Positions 28,170 through 35,695 of a stretch of 64,000 bases of DNA are shown here, piece by piece (within the stretch, counting starts at the first letter, position 1; every line of letters starts with the position of its first letter). A program made the position numbers and the translations under genes. The DNA is taken from the NCBI GenBank assembly GCA_900320845.1, contig ONTS01000007.1, positions 1-64,000 of the forward strand, in the 5' to 3' direction. Origin of the DNA: an uncultured Prevotellaceae bacterium (GTDB lineage Bacteria; Bacteroidota; Bacteroidia; Bacteroidales; Bacteroidaceae). Below the pieces are notes generated by a model. The model saw nothing but the letters and a program-made list of their open reading frames with translations, was not told the DNA's origin and did not search any database.

Positions 28170-28859
28170 TTATTGATTTTGACTTATGATGACTTTTTCC
28201 AGAAATCGGATTTGGTCTGCAAAGTAACGGCTTTTTTCTGGATAATTCAAATTTAGTTGCCGAATTATTTGCAGTGCCTTATCGTAACGTCCCTGTTGTA
28301 TGTAGATACGTGCGAGTGTTTCGGTGAAGAATCCGCCCTGTTCTTTGCTTTCTTCGGCAGCGGGTGTGTCGTTGTTCTCCTTAGGCTGTTCAGCAGGCGG
28401 TGTGTTCGCCTTTCCGTTGGCACTCTGACTGATGAAGTCGTCGATCAGCTGTTGCTGTCGTGTTGTCGGTGCGTTGTCGGCAACTGTATCATGGCTGTCG
28501 CCCTCGGTGAGCATAAAGGCGGCATAGTCGCTTGCCACCAAGGCTGCCTTGGTGATATTGTGGGCAACAGGTGCGGCCTCGTTGTGTGTTGGGGCTGCCG
28601 GCTTCGGCGGCTTCATCTTCTTACCTACGCTGTGGTGGACGGCTTCCACCATGTTGAAGAGCGCATTTCTGTCGGTGACAAAGACCGAAGCTCTTCGCAA
28701 TTCTTCGTCGAAGGTGGGGTCATGCAGCAGGTACAGGTTCTGCAACATGAGCAGTCGTGCCACTTGATGAGTAGGATGAGCTGCCACGGTGGCACGCAGC
28801 TCGTGCAGCGTGTCTTTATTGAGTTGTGCGGGATGTTGTATGTAATGGGAAAGGTTCAT
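28170..28859 (-). CDS. TPR-like protein of unknown function
   Basis: About 229 residues. A helical N-terminal part (LRATVAAHPTHQVARLLMLQNLYLL) resembles a degenerate tetratricopeptide. A polar Pro/Ala/Glu-rich linker follows. The end contains a clear repeat, FFTETLARIYIQQGRYDKAL. No signal peptide is seen, so it is probably cytoplasmic. A second start lies four codons upstream (28871). It lies between the lptE-like gene and secG, as in other Bacteroidales, which hints at an envelope-related role, but none is established. Confidence 0.7.
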   Translation of the reverse strand: MNLSHYIQHPAQLNKDTLHELRATVAAHPTHQVARLLMLQNLYLLHDPTFDEELRRASVFVTDRNALFNMVEAVHHSVGKKMKPPKPAAPTHNEAAPVAHNITKAALVASDYAAFMLTEGDSHDTVADNAPTTRQQQLIDDFISQSANGKANTPPAEQPKENNDTPAAEESKEQGGFFTETLARIYIQQGRYDKALQIIRQLNLNYPEKSRYFADQIRFLEKVIISQNQ

Positions 28860-28877
28860 GATAGGATGCAATGGTAT

Positions 28878-29411
28878 TTACCAGTTTGCCACGGTGGCAT
28901 TGAATATCTGTTCGGTGATATCTTTCACCATTTGTGTGACGAGTTCTTCCTGTACGCTGTTGAGTGACTGCGTTGTCTCGTATGTTGCCGATGCAGTGAA
29001 CACTCTTTCAAAGTCTTCCTGATGGTTGGTGTTGTTGATAAATCGTACGTTGACGCTCAATATGAGCTCCGTTTGTGCGGAATAGCCTTCACTGCTCACG
29101 CTTCGGTTGCGTTGCTGGTAGTTGGTTATCTCGCCTTCAAGCTGCAAGTCGCCGTTGCGTTTCACCTGCTCGAGCCTTGTGTGGTTGGCGTAGATATCCT
29201 TCAGCTCGTTGTTGAAGATGCCCTGCATGGGGCCCCAGACATATGCCGAGCGTATGGGGAAGTCGGCTATCTGAATGGTTTTTGTCTTGTTGTAGTCAAT
29301 GCTGGCTCCGTTGAAGGAGTACGACACCTTACAAGCCGTGAGACACAGCGTACAGGCGGCGACGGCAAGCAGCAGCAGCGTATGGCGGAAGAGGGCTGTC
29401 ATGTGTTGCAT
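28878..29411 (-). CDS. LptE-like lipoprotein
   Basis: 177 residues. A signal peptide ends with the lipobox CLTAC. The mature part has a Bacteroidetes LptE pattern: VSYSFNGASID, KTIQIADFPI, then LQLEGEITNYQQRNRSV and a C-terminal helix EELVTQMVKDITEQIFN. LptE plugs the LptD barrel that inserts lipopolysaccharide in the outer membrane. The lptE-TPR-secG order supports the call. An alternative start is the Met three codons in. Confidence 0.8.
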   Translation of the reverse strand: MQHMTALFRHTLLLLAVAACTLCLTACKVSYSFNGASIDYNKTKTIQIADFPIRSAYVWGPMQGIFNNELKDIYANHTRLEQVKRNGDLQLEGEITNYQQRNRSVSSEGYSAQTELILSVNVRFINNTNHQEDFERVFTASATYETTQSLNSVQEELVTQMVKDITEQIFNATVANW

Positions 29412-29443
29412 GGCTATATTATATAGAATATGGTGTAGACTGT

Positions 29444-30685
29444 TCAGGAAGAGTGTTCCAGTCCGTATTGTTTGAGTTTTCGGTACAGTGTACGGTCGGA
29501 TATTCCCAGCTCGTCGGCTGTTTTCCTTCTGTTACCCTGGTTTCGTTCGAGTGCTTTCTCTATTGTTGAGCGGCTCACCTCATTGAGGTTGAGTGTCTCT
29601 TCTTCATCAATCTCTTCTGCCTCAGCTTCTTCCGTTTGACGCTGCGGTGCGTTTGCGGTATGATGGGTGGACACAAGTTGCGTTGTCGACAGCTGTCGGC
29701 TGCCAGCATCGTGCACGACGGTAGTGCTGTGGGGGGAGCCGTCGTCAAGTTGTTTGCGCAATCCGTTCATCTCGGCGCGCAGTTCGGAGACGTTGGTGCG
29801 CAGCTCATAGAGTATTTGGTAAAGCATCTCTCGCTCGCTCTCGTAGGAATGTTGTCCTGTCGAGGTGGGTATGGTGGCGAGTTGCGTGCTCTCGGGGTCG
29901 GAGGGGATGTAATCCTGTATGGTTTGTGCGCTTATCTCTCTCTCGGGTGCGAGCACCGACATCTGTTCGGTAATGTTTTTCAGCTGTCGCACGTTGCCAG
30001 GCCACTTGTAACGCAGCATCACCTTCTTGGCATCTTCGCTGAGTGTGATACGCGGTATGCGGTATTTCTCTGCCATCTGCATGGCAAAGAGTCGGAACAG
30101 CAGCAGTATATCTTCTCCCCTGTCGCGCAGTGGCGGCATCTGTATGGGGATGGTGTTGAGTCGGTAGTAGAGGTCTTCACGGAATCGTCCTTCGCTGACA
30201 GCCTTTCGCACGTTGACATTGGTAGCAGCCACGATGCGGACGTTGGTCTTTCTTATCTCCTGACCGCCCACACGGATATATTCGCCCGTCTCCAGCACAC
30301 GGAGCAGGCGTGCCTGTGTGGCAAGGGGTAGCTCACCCACCTCGTCAAGGAAGATGGTGCCCTTGTTGGCAGTGCCAAAGTAGCCTTCGCTCTCACCTAT
30401 GGCACCCGTAAAGGAGCCTTTCTCGTGTCCGAAGAGTTCGCTGTCGATGGTGCCTTCGGGTATAGAGCCACAGTTAATGGCAAAGTATTTCTCGTGTTTG
30501 CGGGGCGAATTGTCATGTATGAGGCGCGGGATGATTTCCTTTCCCACTCCACTCTCGCCCACTATGAGCACACTGAGGTCGGTGGGAGCCACCTGCATAG
30601 CCACATCAAGGGCATGATTGAGCGCCTCGCAGTTACCTACGATATTATATCGTTGTTTTATCTGTTGCAGTTGGTTGAGGTTCAT
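29444..30685 (-). CDS. Sigma-54-dependent transcriptional activator without a sensory domain
   Basis: 413 residues. Only about 25 residues precede the AAA+ domain: Walker A is GESGVGKE near residue 43, the sigma-54 contact loop reads GSFTGA (usual GAFTGA), and Walker B is GTIFLDEVGEL. An acidic Gln/Glu-rich linker leads to a Fis-type helix-turn-helix at the C terminus (RKTADELGISDRTLYRKL). It should open RpoN promoters by ATP hydrolysis. With no receiver or ligand domain, control must come from a partner or from its level. Its start overlaps the end of the flippase-like gene by 41 bp. Confidence 0.9.
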   Translation of the reverse strand: MNLNQLQQIKQRYNIVGNCEALNHALDVAMQVAPTDLSVLIVGESGVGKEIIPRLIHDNSPRKHEKYFAINCGSIPEGTIDSELFGHEKGSFTGAIGESEGYFGTANKGTIFLDEVGELPLATQARLLRVLETGEYIRVGGQEIRKTNVRIVAATNVNVRKAVSEGRFREDLYYRLNTIPIQMPPLRDRGEDILLLFRLFAMQMAEKYRIPRITLSEDAKKVMLRYKWPGNVRQLKNITEQMSVLAPEREISAQTIQDYIPSDPESTQLATIPTSTGQHSYESEREMLYQILYELRTNVSELRAEMNGLRKQLDDGSPHSTTVVHDAGSRQLSTTQLVSTHHTANAPQRQTEEAEAEEIDEEETLNLNEVSRSTIEKALERNQGNRRKTADELGISDRTLYRKLKQYGLEHSS

Positions 30686-31667
30686 TGTGTGTCGTGTTTT
30701 CGATTTTGATGAGTAGCAATCCTATGGCAGTCCATATCAGTTCGCGGAAGCGGACGATGAGTGCCACGAAGATGCCGTCGCTGGCAGTGAGTCCCATACC
30801 CTTGACCGACATATAGAAGCCTCCTTCGCGTCCGCCCATCTGCAAAGGAAGGAAGAACAACAGGTTGGCAAACAGTGTGGTAAAGGCAAGTATGAGTATG
30901 CAGTGCATATAGTTGACAGACGGATAGAGCACCAGAAGAATGAAAAATATCTCCAGTGCAGAAAGTATGCGGCATGTGAGTTCCGAGCCGAGTGCCATGG
31001 CAAAGATGCGCGGGCTCTGCTGGTGCAGGGCTGCTATCTGTCGGTCGATGTCATCGAGCTGCTCGCGGTTGTTCTCTATATATTTTGCTGCCCAACGCTT
31101 AACGAAGGGTATATGTTTCAGCACATTCATGGCGCGCACGGCAAGTCCTTTTCTATAACCTTTCATGAAGAACCAAATGCCAAGCAAACAGAAAGCTGTC
31201 ACGGCTGCCAGCATGATGCCAAGGGGAAGGGTGATGGTCTGTGTCAGCAAGAAGAGCACTACGCTTAGGAGCCAGAACCAGAAGTGACTGAATATGTGTG
31301 TCATCACAAAGAGTATGACCGATGCCGAGGCGCACTCTGCCCCTACTCGCGGTGAGAGTGACATGATGCGGTAGGGCTCGCCACCCATCAGTCCGCCAGG
31401 TGTGGCATAGTTGAGAGCAAAGCCTGAGATGGTTATTTTGTACAACCACCAGAACGGCACTGGTTTTTCGGTCCCCGAGCGCAGGATGATGTACCATGTG
31501 AAGGTGTTGAACACATAGAGGCCGGCCCATAATGCCACTACGGCAAAGAACCAATAGCCGGCACGTTGTAGTCCTGCCCACACCTCACGATAGTCGAGCT
31601 GCCAGAGCATGAGCGCCAGAAGCACTGCGCCAAAGAGGAAAAAGCCGTTCTGATATTTTTTCTTCAT
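30645..31667 (-). CDS. Flippase-like membrane protein (LPG-synthase TM/AglD family)
   Basis: 340 residues with about 8 hydrophobic helices. The family features are a first helix followed by WAGLYVFNTFTWYIILRSG, NYATPGGLMGGEPYR and LPLQMGGREGGFYM. It resembles the membrane half of lysylphosphatidylglycerol synthase, without the aminoacyl-transferase half, so it is more likely a lipid flippase-type protein than an LPG synthase. It overlaps the PdxA-like gene by 4 bp and the activator by 41 bp, indicating translational coupling. Confidence 0.8.
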   Translation of the reverse strand: MKKKYQNGFFLFGAVLLALMLWQLDYREVWAGLQRAGYWFFAVVALWAGLYVFNTFTWYIILRSGTEKPVPFWWLYKITISGFALNYATPGGLMGGEPYRIMSLSPRVGAECASASVILFVMTHIFSHFWFWLLSVVLFLLTQTITLPLGIMLAAVTAFCLLGIWFFMKGYRKGLAVRAMNVLKHIPFVKRWAAKYIENNREQLDDIDRQIAALHQQSPRIFAMALGSELTCRILSALEIFFILLVLYPSVNYMHCILILAFTTLFANLLFFLPLQMGGREGGFYMSVKGMGLTASDGIFVALIVRFRELIWTAIGLLLIKIENTTHNEPQPTATDKTTI

Positions 31668-32881
31668 GCTTCTGTCTCTTGTACAGTATTTTCAGGTTGT
31701 GAGGCTTCTGACGGTGTTTCAGACATGTCGTTGTTATCGGCATTTGTTTTTCCGTTGCCTTCCACATTGTCGGCATTGAAGTTGCGTCGGCGATTTCCCG
31801 GTATGGCAAAGCGCACCTTCTCTCCTTCGTCGCGCCGTTCGTGGTAGAGTTTGGGCAGCGGATTCTCGTGTGCTTCGTCATAAGCTTCTCGCTGACGGAG
31901 TATGTCTATGGCAGCATAGATGGCATGACGCAGCAACGAGGTGTCGCTGGTGTTGCGTCCGGCGGCAGCGTAGTCTGTGCCGTGGTTTACCTTTGTCACC
32001 ACCTTAGGCAAACCGGCTATGTATTGATAGCCTACATGGTCGGTGAGGGTCTGCATCAACATGGTTGCCTGTTCGTCGTACATGGTGAGTACAGCATCGT
32101 AGGCTCCATCCATGAGGGGGGGCAACAGCTGAAGAGTGGGATACGGACCATACACTTTCATACCCTGTTCATTGAGTTTGTTGACAACAGGCACAACGAT
32201 GTCGTTCTCTTCATTGCCGTAATAGTGTCCGTTGCTGTCGTTGCCGTTGAGTGCCACCAGAGCAATGCGGGGATCGCTGATGCCGAAGTCGCGCTTCATC
32301 GTGCCATGCAGGAGCTGCAGCTTCTGGGTGAGATTTTCTTCATTGATGGCTGCAGGCACCTCGCGCAGTGGCTTATGGTCGGTAAGTGTGGCGATGCGCA
32401 CATGGTCGATGACGTACATCAGCAGGGTCTTGTCCTTGTTGTCGCACATCATCTCCATGTAGCTCTTATCACTATCGAACTGATATTCGGGTCCGTGCAT
32501 GCTCTCGTTGTCGGCAGGCGACAGTACAAGGGCATCGGCTTTGGCTTCCTGCACATCGGCGAAGGCACGGCGCATGGCCCTAAAAGCAGCGCTGCCGGCT
32601 TCTGCCGAAGGTGCGCCAAGTTCTACGCGCACCTCCTCTTCAAAGGTGGTGAGCAGGTTGAAACGGTTGTGGCGTGCCTCTTCGGCAGTGGTGATGATGG
32701 AGAAATTGGCGGGGATATCAATGGCTTTGCGGTGATAGGCAGCCACTTTAGGGGAGCCATACACGATGGGAGTGAACAATTCGAGCAGGCTATTGTCTGC
32801 AAACGATTTCAATATCAGCTCATAGCCTATGCCGTTGGTATCGCCGTGAGTGATGGCGATGATTGGATTTTTAGTATTCAT
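31664..32881 (-). CDS. PdxA-family protein with altered active site (probable pseudoenzyme)
   Basis: 405 residues with clear overall similarity to 4-hydroxythreonine-4-phosphate dehydrogenase: ITHGDTNGIGYELILKS at the N terminus, VYGSPKVAAYHRKA, MYDEQ, and NHGTDYAAAGRN near residue 299. By eye against E. coli PdxA, metal His211 and His266 are Asn214 and Asp269, substrate His136 is Asp138, and Lys274, Asn283 and Arg292 are Gln277, Gln286 and Val295; only the His166 equivalent (His169) remains. A polar tail of about 60 residues is added. Context (next to flippase, activator and lptE) matches the ordinary pdxA locus. B6 synthesis by this protein is unlikely. Confidence 0.8.
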   Translation of the reverse strand: MNTKNPIIAITHGDTNGIGYELILKSFADNSLLELFTPIVYGSPKVAAYHRKAIDIPANFSIITTAEEARHNRFNLLTTFEEEVRVELGAPSAEAGSAAFRAMRRAFADVQEAKADALVLSPADNESMHGPEYQFDSDKSYMEMMCDNKDKTLLMYVIDHVRIATLTDHKPLREVPAAINEENLTQKLQLLHGTMKRDFGISDPRIALVALNGNDSNGHYYGNEENDIVVPVVNKLNEQGMKVYGPYPTLQLLPPLMDGAYDAVLTMYDEQATMLMQTLTDHVGYQYIAGLPKVVTKVNHGTDYAAAGRNTSDTSLLRHAIYAAIDILRQREAYDEAHENPLPKLYHERRDEGEKVRFAIPGNRRRNFNADNVEGNGKTNADNNDMSETPSEASQPENTVQETEA

Positions 32882-32963
32882 TGATAAAGGTTAAGAGTGT
32901 TATTATTTTGTGTGTACTTTATCTTTAGGTTGTTATAGTTATTGGAGTTGGAATTTGCGGTAT

Positions 32964-34013
32964 TCACTGTTCATCCTGTTTGGTATTGAGCATACCGCAT
33001 GCAGCGTCGATGTCTTGTCCTCTGCTGGCGCGTATGGTGGCGAATAGTCCATGTTGTGTGAGGTAGTCGCGCAGTTGCACCATACGTTTTTCGTTGGTGT
33101 CGGGCAGGTCTATCAGCGGTATACGGTGATAACGTATGAGGTTGATGCGGCAGTCTAGACCTTCGAGGAGGTTTACCAACGCTCTGCCATGCGCCCTTGT
33201 GTCATTGAGTCCGCCGAAAACGGTGTACTCAAACGACAGTCTGCGCTGATGCGACCAGTCGTAGTTGCGCAGCATGGCTACAGTGTCCTCAATGGGCATG
33301 GCACCCTCTGCCGGTACCAGTAGGTGACGTTCGGCAGCAAGGGGGCTGTGCAGGCTCACGGCAATATGGCATTCGGTTTCGCGCAACAGCCGTTCGCTCT
33401 TATCTCGCACACCCACTGTACTGATGGTGATGCGCCGTGGACTCCATGCATATCCCCACGGAGCGGTGAGGATGGTGACAGCTTGTATCACGCTGTCGGC
33501 ATTGTCAGCGGGCTCACCCTGTCCCATGAAGACGATATTGGTGAGCGAGTCGCGTTGTGGCAGCGAGGCTATCTGGTTGAGAATGTCGCAGGTGGTGAGG
33601 TTTCCGTGGAATCCTTGCTTACCCGTCTGGCAGAACAGGCAGTTCATGCGGCATCCCACCTGACACGACACGCACACCGTGGCGCGGTCGCCATCGGGTA
33701 TGTATACTGTCTCCACACGCTGACTGTCGTCGTCGGAGGGTGTCGTGGTGGTGACGCCGAAGAGCATTTTTTCCGTACCGTCTGCAGAGAGCTGCGACAG
33801 CAGGGGCGCATGGCGTCCCACCTCGTACTTTTCGGCGAGGGCGGCACGGTGCTTTTTCGACAGATTGGTCATCTCATCGATGTGTGACACATGCTTATGA
33901 TACAACCACTCCGCCATCTGACGTGCAGCAAAAGATGGCATACCCACATCGGATGCTATGCCGAGCAGACCGTCGAGGGTGAGACCCAAAAGGGGAATTT
34001 TTCGGGATGACAT
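32964..34013 (-). CDS. rlmN: Dual-specificity 23S rRNA/tRNA adenine C2-methyltransferase
   Basis: Radical-SAM enzyme methylating C2 of A2503 in 23S rRNA and A37 in tRNAs. The 349-residue protein has the cluster motif CRMNCLFC (CxxxCxxC) with CQVG just before it, MGQGEPADN for SAM binding, and the second catalytic Cys in DIDAACGML near the C terminus. Length and order are typical. It is first in the minus-strand series, with a TAtcTTTG box at 34045-34038. Confidence 0.95.
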   Translation of the reverse strand: MSSRKIPLLGLTLDGLLGIASDVGMPSFAARQMAEWLYHKHVSHIDEMTNLSKKHRAALAEKYEVGRHAPLLSQLSADGTEKMLFGVTTTTPSDDDSQRVETVYIPDGDRATVCVSCQVGCRMNCLFCQTGKQGFHGNLTTCDILNQIASLPQRDSLTNIVFMGQGEPADNADSVIQAVTILTAPWGYAWSPRRITISTVGVRDKSERLLRETECHIAVSLHSPLAAERHLLVPAEGAMPIEDTVAMLRNYDWSHQRRLSFEYTVFGGLNDTRAHGRALVNLLEGLDCRINLIRYHRIPLIDLPDTNEKRMVQLRDYLTQHGLFATIRASRGQDIDAACGMLNTKQDEQ

Positions 34014-34037
34014 CTACTAATTGTCTCTTTTTGCGGG

Positions 34038-34076
34038 CAAAGATAGTAAAAGTTCTACATATTGTGGTTAACTTTG
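34038..34076. promoter_or_regulatory. Divergent promoter boxes between rlmN and the glycosyltransferase gene
   Basis: Minus-strand TAtcTTTG (34045-34038) faces rlmN. Plus-strand TAacTTTG (34069-34076) faces the glycosyltransferase gene. Neither has an obvious -33 element. The leaders would be about 18 nt and 100 nt. Confidence 0.45.
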
Positions 34077-34184
34077 CCATGACTTTATCGCATCCTGCTG
34101 TCATGAGCCAGTGCCATATGCTCCTGCGTAGGGCACAGGGCATTCGTCAGGTATGCCTTTCATCTTTGTATATTACTGACAATT

Positions 34185-35690
34185 ATGCTTATCAACGGTT
34201 TCTTTCCCTGCGACGATGTACATACCATGACTCTTTTGGCATCTCAATGGCAACGTCAGGAGTGTGCGGGCACACTCTGTTTCATCGTCAGCGAGGCTTT
34301 CAGCAATACGTATCCCTGTCCCGAAGGGTGCCGCTACATGATGGGACACATGCTTTGGGACACACAGACACTGCAACAGATGGCACAGCAAGCAGCCACG
34401 CCATATATCGCTTTGGCCCTCACCACCCAGCGACTGATGCTCGGTGAACATATCCTCAAGCGTATGGCATACTTTGCCGAAGGGCTGGATGCCACCATGG
34501 TGTACTCCGACTACCGCGACCAGCAGACACAAGAGGGTAAAGAAACATGCACACCGCATCCTGTCACCGACTACCAAACGGGAAGCATCCGCGACGACTT
34601 CGATTTTGGTTCGTTTGTGCTCATCCACACGGAGACGCTGAAGCAGTGGGCAGAACAAGCCGACATATACACCTATCGTTATGCCGCCTGGTACGACCTG
34701 CGCCTCTTCCTCAGTCGCCACACACTGCCGCAGCACATCAGGGAGATGCTATACACCACCCAGCAGACCGACAACCGAACGAGCGGTGAGCGTCAGTTCG
34801 ACTACGTCAATCCCCGCAACCGTGAGGTACAGGTGGAGATGGAGCAGGCAGCCACACACCATCTGGCACAGATCGGTGCCCTGATAGACACCACACAATA
34901 TGCTGAACCCGACCTCTCCGACGCAAGTTTCAAGGTGGAAGCATCAGTCATCATCCCTGTCTTCAACCGCGAGAAGACCATCGTCGACGCCATACGCTCG
35001 GCAGCAGCACAACACACTGACTTCAAGTTCAACATCATCGTCGTCGACAACCACTCCACCGACGCCACCACAGCCATCATCGACAGTCTGCAGGATGAAC
35101 TGTCGCAGACAGACAATGCCCCAACACTGCTGCACCTCATCCCCGAACGCCCCGACCTCGGCATCGGCGGATGCTGGAACCACGCCCTGCTGCACCCACA
35201 GTGCGGACGCTTTGCCGTGCAGCTCGACAGTGACGACTTGTATTCCTCGCCCAATACGCTGCAAAGCATCGTCAACACTTTCCGAAAGGAGAACGCTGCC
35301 ATCGTGATAGGCTCCTACGGCATGTACGACTTCGCCCTCAACCCACTGCCGCCGGGACTCATCGACCACCGCGCGTGGACCCCGCAGAACGGACCTAACA
35401 ATGCCCTGCGCATCAATGGACTGGGAGCACCACGCGCCTTCTTCACACCCATAGCACGACAGATACTCTTTCCCAACACCAGCTACGGCGAAGACTATGC
35501 CATGGCGCTGGCTTGCTCGCGCTGTTACCGCATAGCACGCATCTACGATGAACTATATCAGTGCCGACGATGGACCGGAAACAGCGACGCCAACCTATCA
35601 CAGGAGAAGGTGAATGCGAACAATAGCTACAAAGACATGCTGCGCACCATAGAGATACATAAGAGACAGGCGCAGAATGCCAAAAACTGA
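34185..35690 (+). CDS. Glycosyltransferase with two GT2-like halves
   Basis: 501 residues. The C-terminal half is a canonical family 2 domain: ASVIIPVFNREKTIVDAIRS near residue 249, VVDNHSTDATTAII, and the nucleotide-sugar/metal motif QLDSDD. The N-terminal half has weaker GT-A-like features (QAATPYIALAL, VYSDYRDQ) and no DxD, so it may be a degenerate copy. No signal or membrane segment is seen; it is probably cytosolic. It is followed after 5 nt by the HIT-like/SpoIID gene, so the two are one operon and probably work on the same sugar or muropeptide. Confidence 0.82.
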   Translation: MLINGFFPCDDVHTMTLLASQWQRQECAGTLCFIVSEAFSNTYPCPEGCRYMMGHMLWDTQTLQQMAQQAATPYIALALTTQRLMLGEHILKRMAYFAEGLDATMVYSDYRDQQTQEGKETCTPHPVTDYQTGSIRDDFDFGSFVLIHTETLKQWAEQADIYTYRYAAWYDLRLFLSRHTLPQHIREMLYTTQQTDNRTSGERQFDYVNPRNREVQVEMEQAATHHLAQIGALIDTTQYAEPDLSDASFKVEASVIIPVFNREKTIVDAIRSAAAQHTDFKFNIIVVDNHSTDATTAIIDSLQDELSQTDNAPTLLHLIPERPDLGIGGCWNHALLHPQCGRFAVQLDSDDLYSSPNTLQSIVNTFRKENAAIVIGSYGMYDFALNPLPPGLIDHRAWTPQNGPNNALRINGLGAPRAFFTPIARQILFPNTSYGEDYAMALACSRCYRIARIYDELYQCRRWTGNSDANLSQEKVNANNSYKDMLRTIEIHKRQAQNAKN

Positions 35691-35695
35691 TTCCG

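Noticed and set aside
30645..31667. Lysylphosphatidylglycerol synthase
   Set aside because: Only the membrane part is present; the aminoacyl-transferase domain needed for lysyl transfer is missing.
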